Positions 52,154-64,000 are shown, numbered from the stretch's first letter. The stretch: DNA of 64,000 nt from Phytophthora colocasiae (GCA_018806915.1 JAGKQI010000034.1:496001-560000), one strand, 5' to 3'. The notes: generated from the sequence alone by a model not told the origin. A program made the numbers and translations.

Positions 52154-53580
52154 TGTGGTGGAGCGGATCTGGCCAAAATCTGGTTGAGGCCGATCGCGAT
52201 CGCCACTGCGCATGAACACCGACTAACGGAGGGTCCCGATGATCCGTGATCTTGTTGCGTGTAGTGTTCACCTTGTGTACCCGTCGGTAGGCGGGTTACG
52301 CTCTTCCAGGTAACTTCTAATGATGTCTTGGGACGAGAAGAAGGTCTTGGGTGACGCAGGGGTTTGAGGCGGCGTGGAAGTTCTTCACTCCACCTCAGGT
52401 ACTTGATCCCGGTCGTAGGCGAGTTCTCGAGCCTTGATCCGAGGGCCTGGTTCTTGATCCAGGTCTTCCAATAGTCCAATGTTCGGGATTCAGTCCCTTC
52501 CTTTCGTTGTTTTCCGCTTCCGATAGCAGGGGTCTTGAGGGCGAGATTCGACGGGATCCTTAGGCTAAACAACCAATTCCTTCCGATCCGATGTATGCAC
52601 TTAAAGGATAGTTCGCTAGATAGGGCAAAGCTGGCCAATATATTATCCAGACTTAACCGCTATACTAGGTCACGTATCCTTACCTTCCTGACGCTTGTAG
52701 GGCCAATGTAGTTCCCGGTTCCAGGCGTAGCGAAGACACTTGAGTGCTTCAGGGCAAATTCGAGTCTGTTTATGGTTATTCCTATGCCTACTAATCCCAT
52801 CCTGATTTACTATCCTACGATCACATGACACTGGCTACATAGCTGATCCTAACTTGGTTCCCTAACCCTGATCTTGAGCCGATTCCGTACTTAACCGAAG
52901 CTTGATCTCGCACTTAACCGAAGCTTGATCATGCCAACCCGAAGCTTGATCTCGCACTTAACCGAAGCTTGATCTCGCACTTAACCGAAGCTTGATCTCG
53001 CACTTAACCGAAGCTTGATCTCGCACTTAACCGAAGCTTGATCTCGCACTTAACCGAAGCTTGATCGCTGCCTGATCCCGCTTGGTGATCGCTTCAAAGA
53101 ATCGGATCAGGCCACAAGAAGAGTCTGCGTCGCGCCTGGGGTTGACCTTGATCCGGAGCTGATCTCGTACTTATACGGGAGAGGATCATTGCGCGATCTT
53201 GCGTGATCTCGCTTCGTCGCCGCCCAGGAAGTTGGATCGTGCTGTTAGAGGCTTCAGGGCGCCAGGGTAAGCTGATCATGCTCGCTTGGGGACCCGTCAT
53301 CGTTGATCGCGCGAGAACATCCTTGATTTCCCATTCTTCCTCCGGCAGGATTCGGATCACCCACGAACACCACGGCAGGATTCGGATCACCCACGAACAC
53401 CACTCCACCTGCTTCTTCGCCGGTGTCTCCATTGCCTGTTCCCGGCGGGACCCAACTTACCTTCGTCTGATTCGACCCAGATCTGGCGATCACAGGTCCC
53501 CCCTGTCGCTCGTTCCGACTCTATTCGGGTTCGTGGCTGACATCGCCTCTCCGGGAAAATTTTTCGTCCGCTTCACCACA
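52154..53580 (-). repeat. LTR type B, inverted (copy 2)
   Basis: Duplicate of 48020-49461 (1427 bp) with more small changes: shortened G and C runs, and a damaged VNTR unit near 52925 (ATCATGCCAACCCG). Confidence 0.86.
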
Positions 53581-53987
53581 ATAGCATCTCCGGTTCCCGA
53601 TCGCAGATGAGCGATTTCGGCGTTCAGCCGCAAAATCTCCTCCGCTTGGTCGTCCCGGAAGCGCTCCATATCCTCCATGTCGGATCGCAACCGGCGAACG
53701 GTGTCGTCCAGGTGGTCCCGATCGCGACTCAAGGTCTCGCGTATCCGTTGGCTATGGGCCAGCCTCGCTTGCAAGGTGACCAGCTCAGGGTTTACCCCGG
53801 GGGTTGAGAAGCGGGAGGCCGTGGATCGGGCGGATCGGATCGAGTGCTCGGCGTCAAGGGGGGCGAGGAAGGCGGATCGGACATTTCGAGAGAGTGGTGG
53901 CGCTTGAACGACTTGTGTTCCAGGTGGTGAATGTGGAAATAAACCCGAAGTGAGCTGCGGCAGCTCAACTTACGTGCTGGGGGCGGA
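53581..53987 (-). other. Spacer with gag-like fragment (copy 2)
   Basis: Duplicate of 49462-49884 with a 14-16-bp deletion near 53850 that removes part of the GCTCGCTCGAGGGCGTT stretch. The coiled-coil frame remains open on the minus strand. Confidence 0.6.
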
Positions 53988-55629
53988 TGTGGTGAAGCGG
54001 ACGAAAAAAATTTTTCCCGGAGAGGCGATGTCAGCCAAGAACCCGAATAGAGTCGGAACGAGCGACAGGGGGGACCTGTGATCGCCAGATCTGGGTCGAA
54101 TCAGACGAAGGTACGATGGGTCCCGCCGGGAACAGGCAACGGAGACACCGGCGAAGAAGCAGGTGGAGCGGTGTTCGTGGGTGATTCGAATCCTGCCGTG
54201 GTGTTCGTGGGTGATCCGAATCCTGCCGGAGGAAGAATGGGGAAATCAAGGATGTTCTCGCGCGATCAACGATGACGGGGCCCCAAGCGAGCATGATCAG
54301 CTTACCCTGGCGCCCCGAAGCCTCTAACAGCACGATCCAACTTCCCCGGGCGGCGACGAAGCGAGATCACGCAAGATCGCGCAATGATCCTCTCCCGTAT
54401 AAGTACGAGATCAGCTCCGGATCAAGGTCAACCCCAGGCGCGACGCAGACTCTTCTTGTGGCCTGATCCGGATTCTTTGAAGGATCACCAAGCGGGATCA
54501 GGCAGTGATCAAGTCCCGATTAAGTACGAGATCAAGCTCCGGTTAAGTGCGAGATCAAGCTTCGGTTAAGTGCGAGATCAAGCTTCGGTTAAGTGCGAGA
54601 TCAAGCTTCGGTTAAGTGCGAGATCAAGCTTCGGTTAAGTACGAGATCAAGCTTCGGTTAAGTGCGAGATCAAGCTTCGGTTAAGTACGGAATCGGCTCA
54701 AGATCAGGGTTAGGGGAACCAAGCTAGGGATCAGCTCTGTAGCCAGTGTCATGTGGTCGTAGGATAGTAAATCAGGATGGGATTAGTAGGCATAGGAATA
54801 ACCATAAACAGACTCGAATTTACCTTCTAGTGCGCAAGTGGATTCCTTCAGGACCCAAGACAAGGGAAGAGGATAGCATATTGGCCTCCCCTTAGTGTTC
54901 CAGCAAGTCACTTCGCCCACCTAGCTACAGCTAAGACCGGATCCCCGATTTGGCCGGCTTACCTTACGCTAGTGTGAGGATCTCTCGATATCTCAACAAC
55001 GCCCAAGAGACTCGAATTTGCCCTGAACCACTCAAGTGTCTTCGCTACGCCTGGAACCGGGAACTACATTGGCCCTACAAGCGTCAGGAAGGTAAGGATA
55101 CGTGACCTAGTATGGCGGTTAAGTCTGGATAATATATTGGCCCAGCTTTGCCTATCTAGTGAACTATCCTTTAAGTGCATACATCGGATCGGAAGGAATT
55201 GGTTGTTTAGCCTAAGGATCCCGTCGAATCTCGCCCCCTCAAGACCCCCGCTATCGGAAGCGGAAAACAACGAAAGGAAGGGACTGAATCCCGAACATTG
55301 GACTATTGGAAGACCTGGATCAAGAACCAGGCACCCGGATCAAGGCTCGAGAACTCGCCTACGACAGGGATCAAGTACCCCGAGGTGGAGTGAAGAACTT
55401 CCACGCCGCCTCAAACCCCTGCGTCACTCAAGACCTTCTTCTCGTCCCAAGACATCTTCAGAAGTTACCTGGAAGAGCGTAACCCGCCTACCGACGGGTA
55501 CACAAGGTGAACACTACACGCAACAAGATCACGGATCATCGGGGGACCCCCTCCGTTAGTCGGTGTCTGGGCGCAAGTGGCGATCGCGATCGGCCTCAAC
55601 CAGATTTTGGCCAGATCCGCTCCACCACA
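53988..55629 (+). repeat. Array LTR 1 (type B with 198-bp segment)
   Basis: 1642 bp, preceded by the polypurine-like GGGGGCGGA. It has seven 23-bp VNTR units (~54530-54690). A 198-bp segment between 12-bp direct repeats AGACTCGAATTT (54810 and 55008) is absent from the other LTR classes. Confidence 0.9.
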
Positions 55630-56238
55630 ATGGTGCGCGTGCCCGGATCTTCTGGTGACTTCGGATATCACCGTGAGTCCCAAGAAGATGTCAAGGTAAA
55701 AGAAGAACAAGGGGAAGAAGTGCCTACGAATGTTGGATCGATGGAGGCACCACTGAAAACAGAAAGATCCACAGATCAGCAGAGTTCTGGGAGGATCTCT
55801 ACCCCAGCCAGGCACGAGGCAGACCTGGATCGCAATCCAGATCTCGAAGAAAAACCTCGAATTCCTCCCAAGGCCCCTTCGAGGGCCATTGCGGATCTCG
55901 ATGAGAATCGAGATCCGCACACAACGATAAGGAATCAGCAAGCTGAAACCTAACCTGCTCACCAAGTCCACTGTTGCCTCAAGATCGACCAAGAAAAGAA
56001 GATCAAGAGCACCCGGACGAATTGAAGGCTCCAGACTCAGAGCCAGAGGATGTGATCAACCCAGGATCAACGATCACCAAGGACGCGATCGAACAGGCCT
56101 ACTACAGGAAGAGGCTAAGCGAGACCTTGCTTAACGATCCGGTTCTTACGATCATACAAGTCCGCCAGATCGGTAACCTCACAGGCCCAGTGTCGAAGCC
56201 CCGGACTAGCTCTGACCGCCTGAACGCGGTGAAGATCC
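55630..56238 (+). pseudogene. Array gag fragment 1, frameshifted
   Basis: 609 bp beginning ATGGTGCGCG as in the Gypsy gag. Small indels near 55803 and 55920-56020 break the frame. It ends at the LTR joint. Confidence 0.8.
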
Positions 56239-57898
56239 TGTGGTGAAGCGGACGAAAATTTTTCCCGGAGAGGCGATGTCAGCCACGAACCCGAATAGAG
56301 TCGGAACGAGCGAAAGGGGGGACCGGTGATCGCCAGATCTGGGTCGAATCAGACGAAGGTAAGATGGGTCCCGCCGGGAACAGGCAATGGAGACACCGGC
56401 GAAGAAGCAGGTGGAGCGGTGTTCGCGGGTGATCCGAATCCTGCCGTGGTGTTCGTGGGTGATCCGAATCCTGCCGGAGGAAGAATGGGGAAATCAAGGA
56501 TGTTCTCGCGCGATCAACGATGACGGGGCCCCAAGCGAGCATGATCAGCTTACCCTGGCGCCCCGAAGCCTCTAACAGCACGATCCAACTTCCCCGGGCG
56601 GCGACGAAGCGAGATCACGCAAGATCGCGCAATGATCCTCTCCCGTATAAGTACGAGATCAGCTCCGGATCAAGGTCAACCCCAGGCGCGACGCAGACTC
56701 TTCTTGTGGCCTGATCCGGATTCTTTGAAGGATCACCAAGCGGGATCAGGCAGTGATCAAGTCCCGATTAAGTACGAGATCAAGCTCCGGTTAAGTGCGA
56801 GATCAAGCTTCGGTTAAGTGCGAGATCAAGCTTCGGTTAAGTGCGAGATCAAGCTTCGGTTAAGTGCGAGATCAAGCTTCGGTTAAGTGCGAGATCAAGC
56901 TTCGGTTAAGTACGAGATCAAGCTTCGGTTAAGTGCGAGATCAAGCTTCAGTTAAGTACGGAATCGGCTCCAAGATCAGGGTTAGGGAACCAAGCTAGGG
57001 ATCAGCTCTGTAGCCAGTGTCATGTGGTCGTAGGATAGTAAATCAGGATGGGATTAGTAGGCATAGGAATAACCATAAACAGACTCGAATTTACCTTCTA
57101 GTGCGCAAGTGGATTCCTTCAGGACCCAAGACAAGGGAAGAGGATAGCATATTGGCCTCCCCTTAGTGTTCCAGCAAGTCACTTCGCCCACCTAGCTACA
57201 GCTAAGACCGAATCCCCGATTTGGCCCGGCTTACCTTACGCTAGTGTGAGGATCTCTCGATATCTCAACAACCCCAAGGGACTCAATTTGCCTGAACCAC
57301 TCAAGTGTCTTCGCTACGCCTGGAACCGGGAACTACATTGGCCCCTACAAGCGTCAGGAAGGTAAGGATACGTGACCTAGTATAGCGGTTAAGTCTGGAT
57401 AATATATTGACCAGCTTTGCCCTATCTAGTGAACTATCCTTTAAGTGCATACATCGGATCGGAAGGAATTGGTTGTTTTAGCCTAAGGATCCCGTCGAAT
57501 CTCGCCCTCAAGACCCCCGCTATCGGAAGCGGAAAACAACGAAAGGAAGGGACTGAATCCCGAACATTGGACTATTGGAAGACCTGGATCAAGAACCAGG
57601 CACCCGGATCAAGGCTCGAGAACTCGCCTACGACAGGGATCAAGTACCCCGAGGTGGAGTGAAGAACTTCCACGCCGCCTCAAACCCCTGCGTCACTCAA
57701 GACCTTCTTCTCGTCCCAAGACATCTTCAGAAGTTACCTGGAAGAGCGTAACCCGCCTACCGACGGGTACACAAGGTGAACACTACACGCAACAAGATCA
57801 CGGATCATCGGGGGACCCCCTCCGTTAGTCGGTGTCTGGGCGCAAGTGGCGATCGCGATCGGCCTCAACCAGATTTTGGCCAGATCCGCTCCACCACA
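56239..57898 (+). repeat. Array LTR 2 (type B)
   Basis: 1660 bp with the 198-bp segment (near 57087-57290) and about eight VNTR units. Several homopolymer-length differences from its neighbours occur near 57220-57480. Confidence 0.9.
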
Positions 57899-58509
57899 AT
57901 GGTGCGCGTGCCCGGATCTTCTGGTGACTTCGGATATCACCGTGAGTCCCAAGAAGATGTCAAGGTAAAAGAAGAACAAGGGGAAGAAGTGCCTACGAAT
58001 GTTGGATCGACGGAGGCACCACTGAAAACAGAAAGATCCACAGATCAGCAGAGTTCTGGGAGGATCTCTACTGACAGGCACGAGGCAGACCTGGATCGCA
58101 ATCCAGATCTCGAAGAAAAACCTCGAATTCCTCCCAAGGCCCCTTCGAGGGCCATTTGCGGATCTCGATGAGAATCGAGATCCGCACACAACTGATAAGG
58201 AATCAGCAAAGCTGAAACCTAACCTGCTCACCAAGTCCACTGTTGCCTCAAGATCGACCAAGAAAAAGAAGATCAAAGAGCACCCGGACGAAATTGAAGG
58301 CTCAGACTCAGAGCCAGAGGATGTGATCAACCCAGGATCAACGATCACCAAGGACGCGATCGAACAGGCCTACTACAGGAAGAGGCTAAGCGAGACCTTG
58401 CTTAACGATCCGGTTCTTACGATCATACAAGTCCGCCAGATCGGTAACCTCACAGGCCCAGTGTCGAAGCCCCGGACTAGCTCTGACCGCCTGAACGCGG
58501 TGAAGATCC
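57899..58509 (+). pseudogene. Array gag fragment 2, frameshifted
   Basis: 611 bp. An extra T near 58155 and other one-base changes near 58270-58300 break the frame that is open in the Gypsy copy. Confidence 0.8.
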
Positions 58510-60146
58510 TGTGGTGAAGCGGACGAAAATTTTTCCCGGAGAGGCGATGTCAGCCACGAACCCGAATAGAGTCGGAACGAGCGAAAGGGGGGACCGGTGA
58601 TCGCCAGATCTGGGTCGAATCAGACGAAGGTAAGATGGGTCCCGCCGGGAACAGGCAATGGAGACACCGGCGAAGAAGCAGGTGGAGCGGTGTTCGCGGG
58701 TGATCCGAATCCTACCGTGGTGTTCGTGGGTGATCCGAATCCTGCCGGAGGAAGAATGGGGAAATCAAGGATGTTCTCGCGCGATCAACGATGACGGGGC
58801 CCCAAGCGAGCATGATCAGCTTACCCTGGCGCCCCGAAGCCTCTAACAGCACGATCCAACTTCCCGGGCGGCGACGAAGCGAGATCACGCAAGATCGCGC
58901 AATGATCCTCTCCCGTATAAGTACGAGATCAGCTCCGGATCAAGGTCAACCCCAGGCGCGACGCAGACTCTTCTTGTGGCCTGATCCGGATTCTTTGAAG
59001 GATCACCAAGCGGGATCAGGCAGCGATCAAGCTTCGGTTAAGTGCGAGATCAAGCTTCGGTTAAGTGCGAGATCAAGCTTCGGTTAAGTGCGAGATCAAG
59101 CTTCGGTTAAGTGCGAGATCAAGCTTCGGTTAAGTGCGAGATCAAGCTTCGGTTAAGTACGAGATCAAGCTTCGGTTAAGTGCGAGATCAAGCTTCGGTT
59201 AAGTACGGAATCGGCTCAAGATCAGGGTTAGGGGAACCAAGCTAGGGATCAGCTCTGTAGCCAGTGTCATGTGGTCGTAGGATAGTAAATCAGGATGGGA
59301 TTAGTAGGCATAGGAATAACCATAAACAGACTCGAATTTACCTTCTAGTGCGCAAGTGGATTCCTTCAGGACCCAAGACAAGGGAAGAGGATAGCATATT
59401 GGCCTCCCCTTAGTGTTCCAGCAAGTCACTTCGCCCACCTAGCTACAGCTAAGACCGGATCCCCGATTTGGCCGGCTTACCTTACGCTAGTGTGAGGATC
59501 TCTCGATATCTCAACAACGCCCAAGAGACTCGAATTTGCCCTGAACCACTCAAAGTGTCTTCGCTACGCCTGGAACCGGGAACTACATTGGCCCTACAAG
59601 CGTCAGGAAGGTAAGGATACGTGACCTAGTATAGCGGTTAAGTCTGGATAATATATTGGCCAGCTTTGCCCTATCTAGTGAACTATCCTTTAAGTGCATA
59701 CATCGGATCGGAAGGAATTGGTTGTTTAGCCTAAGGATCCCGTCGAATCTCGCCCCCTCAAGACCCCCGCTATCGGAAGCGGAAAACAACGAAAGGAAGG
59801 GACTGAATCCCGAACATTGGACTATTGGAAGACCTGGATCAAGAACCAGGCACCCGGATCAAGGCTCGAGAACTCGCCTACGACAGGGATCAAGTACCCC
59901 GAGGTGGAGTGAAGAACTTCCACGCCGCCTCAAACCCCTGCGTCACTCAAGACCTTCTTCTCGTCCCAAGACATCTTCAGAAGTTACCTGGAAGAGCGTA
60001 ACCCGCCTACCGACGGGTACACAAGGTGAACACTACACGCAACAAGATCACGGATCATCGGGGACCCCTCCGTTAGTCGGTGTCTGGGCGCAAGTGGCGA
60101 TCGCGATCGGCCTCAACCAGATTTTGGCCAGATCCGCTCCACCACA
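58510..60146 (+). repeat. Array LTR 3 (type B)
   Basis: 1637 bp with the 198-bp segment and about eight VNTR units (~59030-59207). Confidence 0.9.
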
Positions 60147-60764
60147 ATGGTGCGCGTGCCCGGATCTTCTGGTGACTTCGGATATCACCGTGAGTCCCAA
60201 GAAGATGTCAAGGTAAAAGAAGAACAAGGGGAAGAAGTGCCTACGAATGTTGGATCGACGGAGGCACCACTGAAAACAGAAAGATCCACAGATCAGCAGA
60301 GTTCTGGGAGGATCTCTACTGACAGGCACGAGGCAGACCTGGATCGCAATCCAGATCTCGAAGAAAAACCTCGAATTCCTCCCAAGGCCCCTTCGAGGGC
60401 CATTGCGGATCTCGATGAGAATCGAGATCCGCACACGAGCGATAAGGAATCAGCAAAGCTGAAACCTAACCTGCTCACCAAGTCCACTGTTGCCTCAAGA
60501 TCGACCAAGAAAAAGAAGATCAAGAGCACCCGGACGAAATTGAAGGCTCCAGACTCAGAGCCAGAGGATGTGATCAACCCAGGATCAACGATCACCAAGG
60601 ACGCGATCGAACAGGCCTACTACAGGAAGAGGCTAAGCGAGACCTTGCTTAACGATCCGGTTCTTACGATCATACAAGTCCGCCAGATCGGTAACCTCAC
60701 AGGCCCAGTGTCGAAGCCCCGGACTAGCTCTGACCGCCTGAACGCGGTGAAGATCCTGTGGTGA
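60147..60764 (+). CDS. Array gag fragment 3, open frame of 205 aa
   Basis: The only array copy whose gag start is intact: it matches the first ~203 residues of the Gypsy Gag (start MVRVPGSSGDFGYHRESQED) and stops two codons into the next LTR (ILW). It lacks the capsid domain and zinc knuckles, which lie further along in the full gag. Whether it is translated is unknown; it may simply be an undamaged repeat copy. Confidence 0.55.
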   Translation: MVRVPGSSGDFGYHRESQEDVKVKEEQGEEVPTNVGSTEAPLKTERSTDQQSSGRISTDRHEADLDRNPDLEEKPRIPPKAPSRAIADLDENRDPHTSDKESAKLKPNLLTKSTVASRSTKKKKIKSTRTKLKAPDSEPEDVINPGSTITKDAIEQAYYRKRLSETLLNDPVLTIIQVRQIGNLTGPVSKPRTSSDRLNAVKILW

Positions 60765-62391
60765 AGCGGACGAAAATTTTTCCCGGAGAGGCGATGTCAG
60801 CCACGAACCCGAATAAGTCGGAACGAGCGAAAGGGGGGACCGGTGATCGCCAGATCTGGGTCGAATCAGACGAAGGTAAGATGGGTCCCGCCGGGAACAG
60901 GCAATGGAGACACCGGCGAAGAAGCAGGTGGAGCGGTGTTCGCGGGTGATCCGAATCCTGCCGTGGTGTTCGTGGGTGATCCGAATCCTGCCGGAGGAAG
61001 AATGGGGAAATCAAGGATGTTCTCGCGCGATCAACGATGACGGGGCCCCAAGCGAGCATGATCAGCTTACCCTGGCGCCCCGAAGCCTCTAACAGCACGA
61101 TCCAACTTCCCCGGGCGGCGACGAAGCGAGATCACGCAAGATCGCGCAATGATCCTCTCCCGTATAAGTACGAGATCAGCTCCGGATCAAGGTCAACCCC
61201 AGGCGCGACGCAGACTCTTCTTGTGGCCTGATCCGGATTCTTTGAAGGATCACCAAGCGGGATCAGGCAGTGATCAAGTCCCGATTAAGTACGAGATCAA
61301 GCTCCGGTTAAGTGCGAGATCAAGCTTCGGTTAAGTGCGAGATCAAGCTTCGGTTAAGTGCGAGATCAAGCTTCGGTTAAGTGCGAGATCAAGCTTCGGT
61401 TAAGTGCGAGATCAAGCTTCGGTTAAGTGCGAGATCAAGCTTCGGTTAAGTACGGAATCGGCTCAAGATCAGGGTTAGGGGAACCAAGCTAGGGATCAGC
61501 TCTGTAGCCAGTGTCATGTGGTCGTAGGATAGTAAATCAGGATGGGATTAGTAGGCATAGGAATAACCATAAACAGACTCGAATTTACCTTCTAGTGCGC
61601 AAGTGGATTCCTTCAGGACCCAAGACAAGGGAAGAGGATAGCATATTGGCCTCCCCTTAGTGTTCCAGCAAGTCACTTCGCCCACCTAGCTACAGCTAAG
61701 ACCGGATCCCCGATTTGGCCGGCTTACCTTACGCTAGTGTGAGGATCTCTCGATATCTCAACAACCCCAAGGGTCTCGAATTTGCCTGAACCACTCAAGT
61801 GTCTTCGCTACGCCTGGAACCGGGAACTACATTGGCCCTACAAGCGTCAGGAAGGTAAGGATACGTGACCTAGTATAGCGGTTAAGTCTGGATAATATAT
61901 TGGCCAGCTTTGCCCTATCTAGTGAACTATCCTTTAAGTGTATACATCGGATCGGAAGGAATTGGTTGTTTAGCCTAAGGATCCAGTCGAATCTCGCCCC
62001 CTCAAGACCCCCGCTATCGGAAGCGGAAAACAACGAAAGGAAGGGGCTGAATCCCGAACATTGGACTATTGGAAGACCTGGATCAAGAACCAGGCACCGG
62101 ATCAAGGCTCGAGAACTCGCCTACGACCGGGATCAAGTACCCCGAGGTGGAGTGAAGAACTTCCACGCCGCCTCAAACCCCTGCGTCACTCAAGACCTTC
62201 TTCTCGTCCCAAGACATCTTCAGAAGTTACCTGGAAGAGCGTAACCCGCCTACCGACGGGTACACAAGGTGAACACTACACGCAACAAGATCACGGATCA
62301 TCGGGGGACCCCCTCCGTTAGTCGGTGTCTGGGCGCAAGTGGCGATCGCGATCGGCCTCAACCAGATTTTGGCCAGATCCGCTCCACCACA
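60757..62391 (+). repeat. Array LTR 4 (type B)
   Basis: 1635 bp with the 198-bp segment and about seven VNTR units. Confidence 0.9.
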
Positions 62392-62995
62392 ATGGTGCGC
62401 GTGCCCGGATCTTCTGGTGACTTCGGATATCACCGTGAGTCCCAAGAAGATGTCAAGGTAAAAGAAGAACAAGGGAAGAAGTGCCTACGAATGTTGGATC
62501 GACGGAGGCACCACTGAAAACAGAAAGATCCACAGATCAGCAGAGTTCTGGGAGGATCTCTACTGACAGGCACGAGGCAGACCTGGATCGCAATCCAGAT
62601 CTCGAAGAAAAACCTCGAATTCCTCCCAAGGCCCCTTCGAGGGCCATTGCGGATCTCGATGAGAATCAGAGATCCGCACACAACGATAAGGAATCAGCAA
62701 AGCTGAAACCTAACCTGCTCACCAAGTCCACTGTTGCCTCAAGATCGACCAAGAAAAGAAGATCAGAGCACCGGACGAAAGTGAAGGCTCAGACTCAGAG
62801 CCAGAGGATGTGATCAACCCAGGATCAACGATCACCAGGACGCGATCGAACAGGCCTACTACAGGAAGAGGCTAAGCGAGACCTTGCTTAACGATCCGGT
62901 TCTTACGATCATACAAGTCCGCCAGATCGGTAACCTCACAGGCCCAGTGTCGAAGCCCCGGACTAGCTCTGACCGCCTGAACGCGGTGAAGATCC
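62392..62995 (+). pseudogene. Array gag fragment 4, frameshifted
   Basis: 604 bp. Losses of single bases in A, G and C runs near 62475, 62757 and 62770-62785 break the frame. Confidence 0.8.
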
Positions 62996-64000
62996 TGTGG
63001 TGAAGCGGACGAAAATTTTTCCCGGAGAGGCGATGTCAGCCACGAACCCGAATAGAGTCGGAACGAGCGAAAGGGGGGACCGGTGATCGCCAGATCTGGG
63101 TCGAATCAGACGAAGGTAAGATGGGTCCCGCCGGGAACAGGCAATGGAGACACCGGCGAAGAAGCAGGTGGAGCGGTGTTCGCGGGTGATCCGAATCCTG
63201 CCGTGGTGTTCGTGGGTGATCCGAATCCTGCCGGAGGAAGAATGGGGAAATCAAGGATGTTCTCGCGCGATCAACGATGACGGGGCCCCAAGCGAGCATG
63301 ATCAGCTTACCCTGGCGCCCCGAAGCCTCCTAACAGCACGATCCAACTTCCCCGGGCGGCGACGAAGCGAGATCACGCAAGATCGCGCAATGATCCTCTC
63401 CCGTATAAGTACGAGATCAGCTCCGGATCAAGGTCAACCCCAGGCGCGACGCAGAGCTCTTCTTGTGGCCTGATCCGGATTCTTTGAAGGATCACCAAGC
63501 GGGATCAGGCAGCGATCAAGCTTCGGTTAAGTGCGAGATCAAGCTTCGGTTAAGTGCGAGATCAAGCTTCGGTTAAGTACGAGATCAAGCTTCGGTTAGT
63601 GCGAGATCAAGCTTCGGTTAAGTACGGAATCGGCTCAAGATCAGGGTTAGGAACCAAGCTAGGGATCAGCTCTGTAGCCAGTGTCATGTGGTCGTAGGAT
63701 AGTAAATCAGGATGGGATTAGTAGGCATAGGAATAACCATAAACAGACTCGAATTTACCTTCTAGTGCGCAAGTGGATTCCTTCAGGACCCAAGACAAGG
63801 GAAGAGGATAGCATATTGGCCTCCCCTTAGTGTTCCAGCAAGTCACTTCGCCCACCTAGCTACAGCTAAGACCGGATCCCCGATTTGGCCGGCTTACCTT
63901 ACGCTAGTGTGAGGATCTCTCGATATCTCAACAACCCCAAGGGACTCGAATTTGCCCTGAACCACTCAAGTGTCTTCGCTACGCCTGGAACCAGAACTAC
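62996..64000 (+). repeat. Array LTR 5 (type B, runs off window)
   Basis: First 1005 bp of a further unit, with about five VNTR units (~63525-63625), one with a base missing, and the 198-bp segment. Confidence 0.9.

Larger units (their letters stand above)
53988..64000 (+). repeat. Tandem array: LTR type B + 5' gag, ~2.25-kb units, about 4.5 copies
   Basis: Head-to-tail units begin with TGTGGTGAAGCGG at 53988, 56239, 58510, 60757 and 62996; periods are 2251, 2271, 2247 and 2239 bp. Each unit is a ~1.64-kb LTR followed by ~0.61 kb that equals the first part of the Gypsy gag (36854-37463), joined directly to the next LTR at GAAGATCC|TGTGG. There is no polypurine tract at these joints, so the units are not ordinary LTR-element ends. 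The last unit runs off the window. Confidence 0.93.

Noticed and set aside
57734..58351. 205-aa minus-strand frames repeated across the array
   Set aside because: Antisense of the gag fragment and LTR end; repeated only because the DNA is repeated.

Overview
This is nuclear DNA of an oomycete, most likely Phytophthora or a close relative. The signs are: compact genes with tiny intergenic gaps; short GT-AG introns with GTACGT-type donors; oomycete initiator-like promoter motifs; a WW-tailed myosin and an LRR-IQ-WW protein; and an abrupt switch from gene-dense DNA (about 1-32.3 kb) to transposon-filled DNA (about 32.5-64 kb), as in 'two-speed' oomycete genomes. Gene names rest on motif recognition by eye. 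No search was run.

Gene-dense half. In order: the 5' end of a TAH18/NDOR1-type diflavin reductase (1-127, -); mitochondrial succinate-semialdehyde dehydrogenase (709-2244, +); a 1483-residue LRR/IQ/WW scaffold (2330-6781, -); an orphan copy of Asterix exon 1 (about 6884-6961) and the intact Asterix (PAT complex) gene (7126-7537, -); a DUF4485/CEP112-like coiled-coil gene with 5 exons (7607-8736, -); a kinesin that I resolve into 24 exons (8818-12915, +); mitochondrial adrenodoxin reductase (12999-14510, -); a myosin with C-terminal WW domain (15136-18915, +); a tRNA-derived SINE-like element (about 19.2-19.7 kb); a small coiled-coil gene (19912-20529, -); Mediator subunit MED11 (21842-22360, +); an ARMH1-like armadillo protein with 7 exons (22409-24412, -); an SR-rich protein (24457-25384, -) divergent from a GIGYF-like GYF/poly-Q protein (25524-28960, +); RBX1 (29217-29687, +); a ZIP metal transporter (29985-31055, -); and an atypical small GTPase (31549-32274, +). 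These are ordinary housekeeping and cytoskeletal genes. I saw no effector candidate.

Repeat half. A complete Tc1/mariner-like element (32540-34118) has an intact DD34E transposase, 232-bp TIRs of IR/DR type and TA target sites. Next is a piggyBac-like transposase gene (- strand) split by a 12-kb Ty3/Gypsy chromovirus-like element (35201-47188, LTRs included) with a TAAA target duplication. The Gypsy element carries gag with zinc knuckles, a textbook -1 frameshift signal at the gag stop, protease, RT, two RNase H domains, integrase and a chromodomain. This copy is broken by a pol/integrase frame break and a stop inside the chromodomain.

Downstream (47189-64000) is a nest of related LTRs whose first half differs from that of the Gypsy element. 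There are two copies of a roughly 4-kb block made of a piggyBac fragment, an inverted LTR, a spacer and a direct LTR. These are followed by a head-to-tail array of about 4.5 units of roughly 2.25 kb, each an LTR plus the first ~610 bp of gag. The junctions suggest unequal crossing-over between LTRs, with a young satellite-like array being built from retrotransposon pieces.
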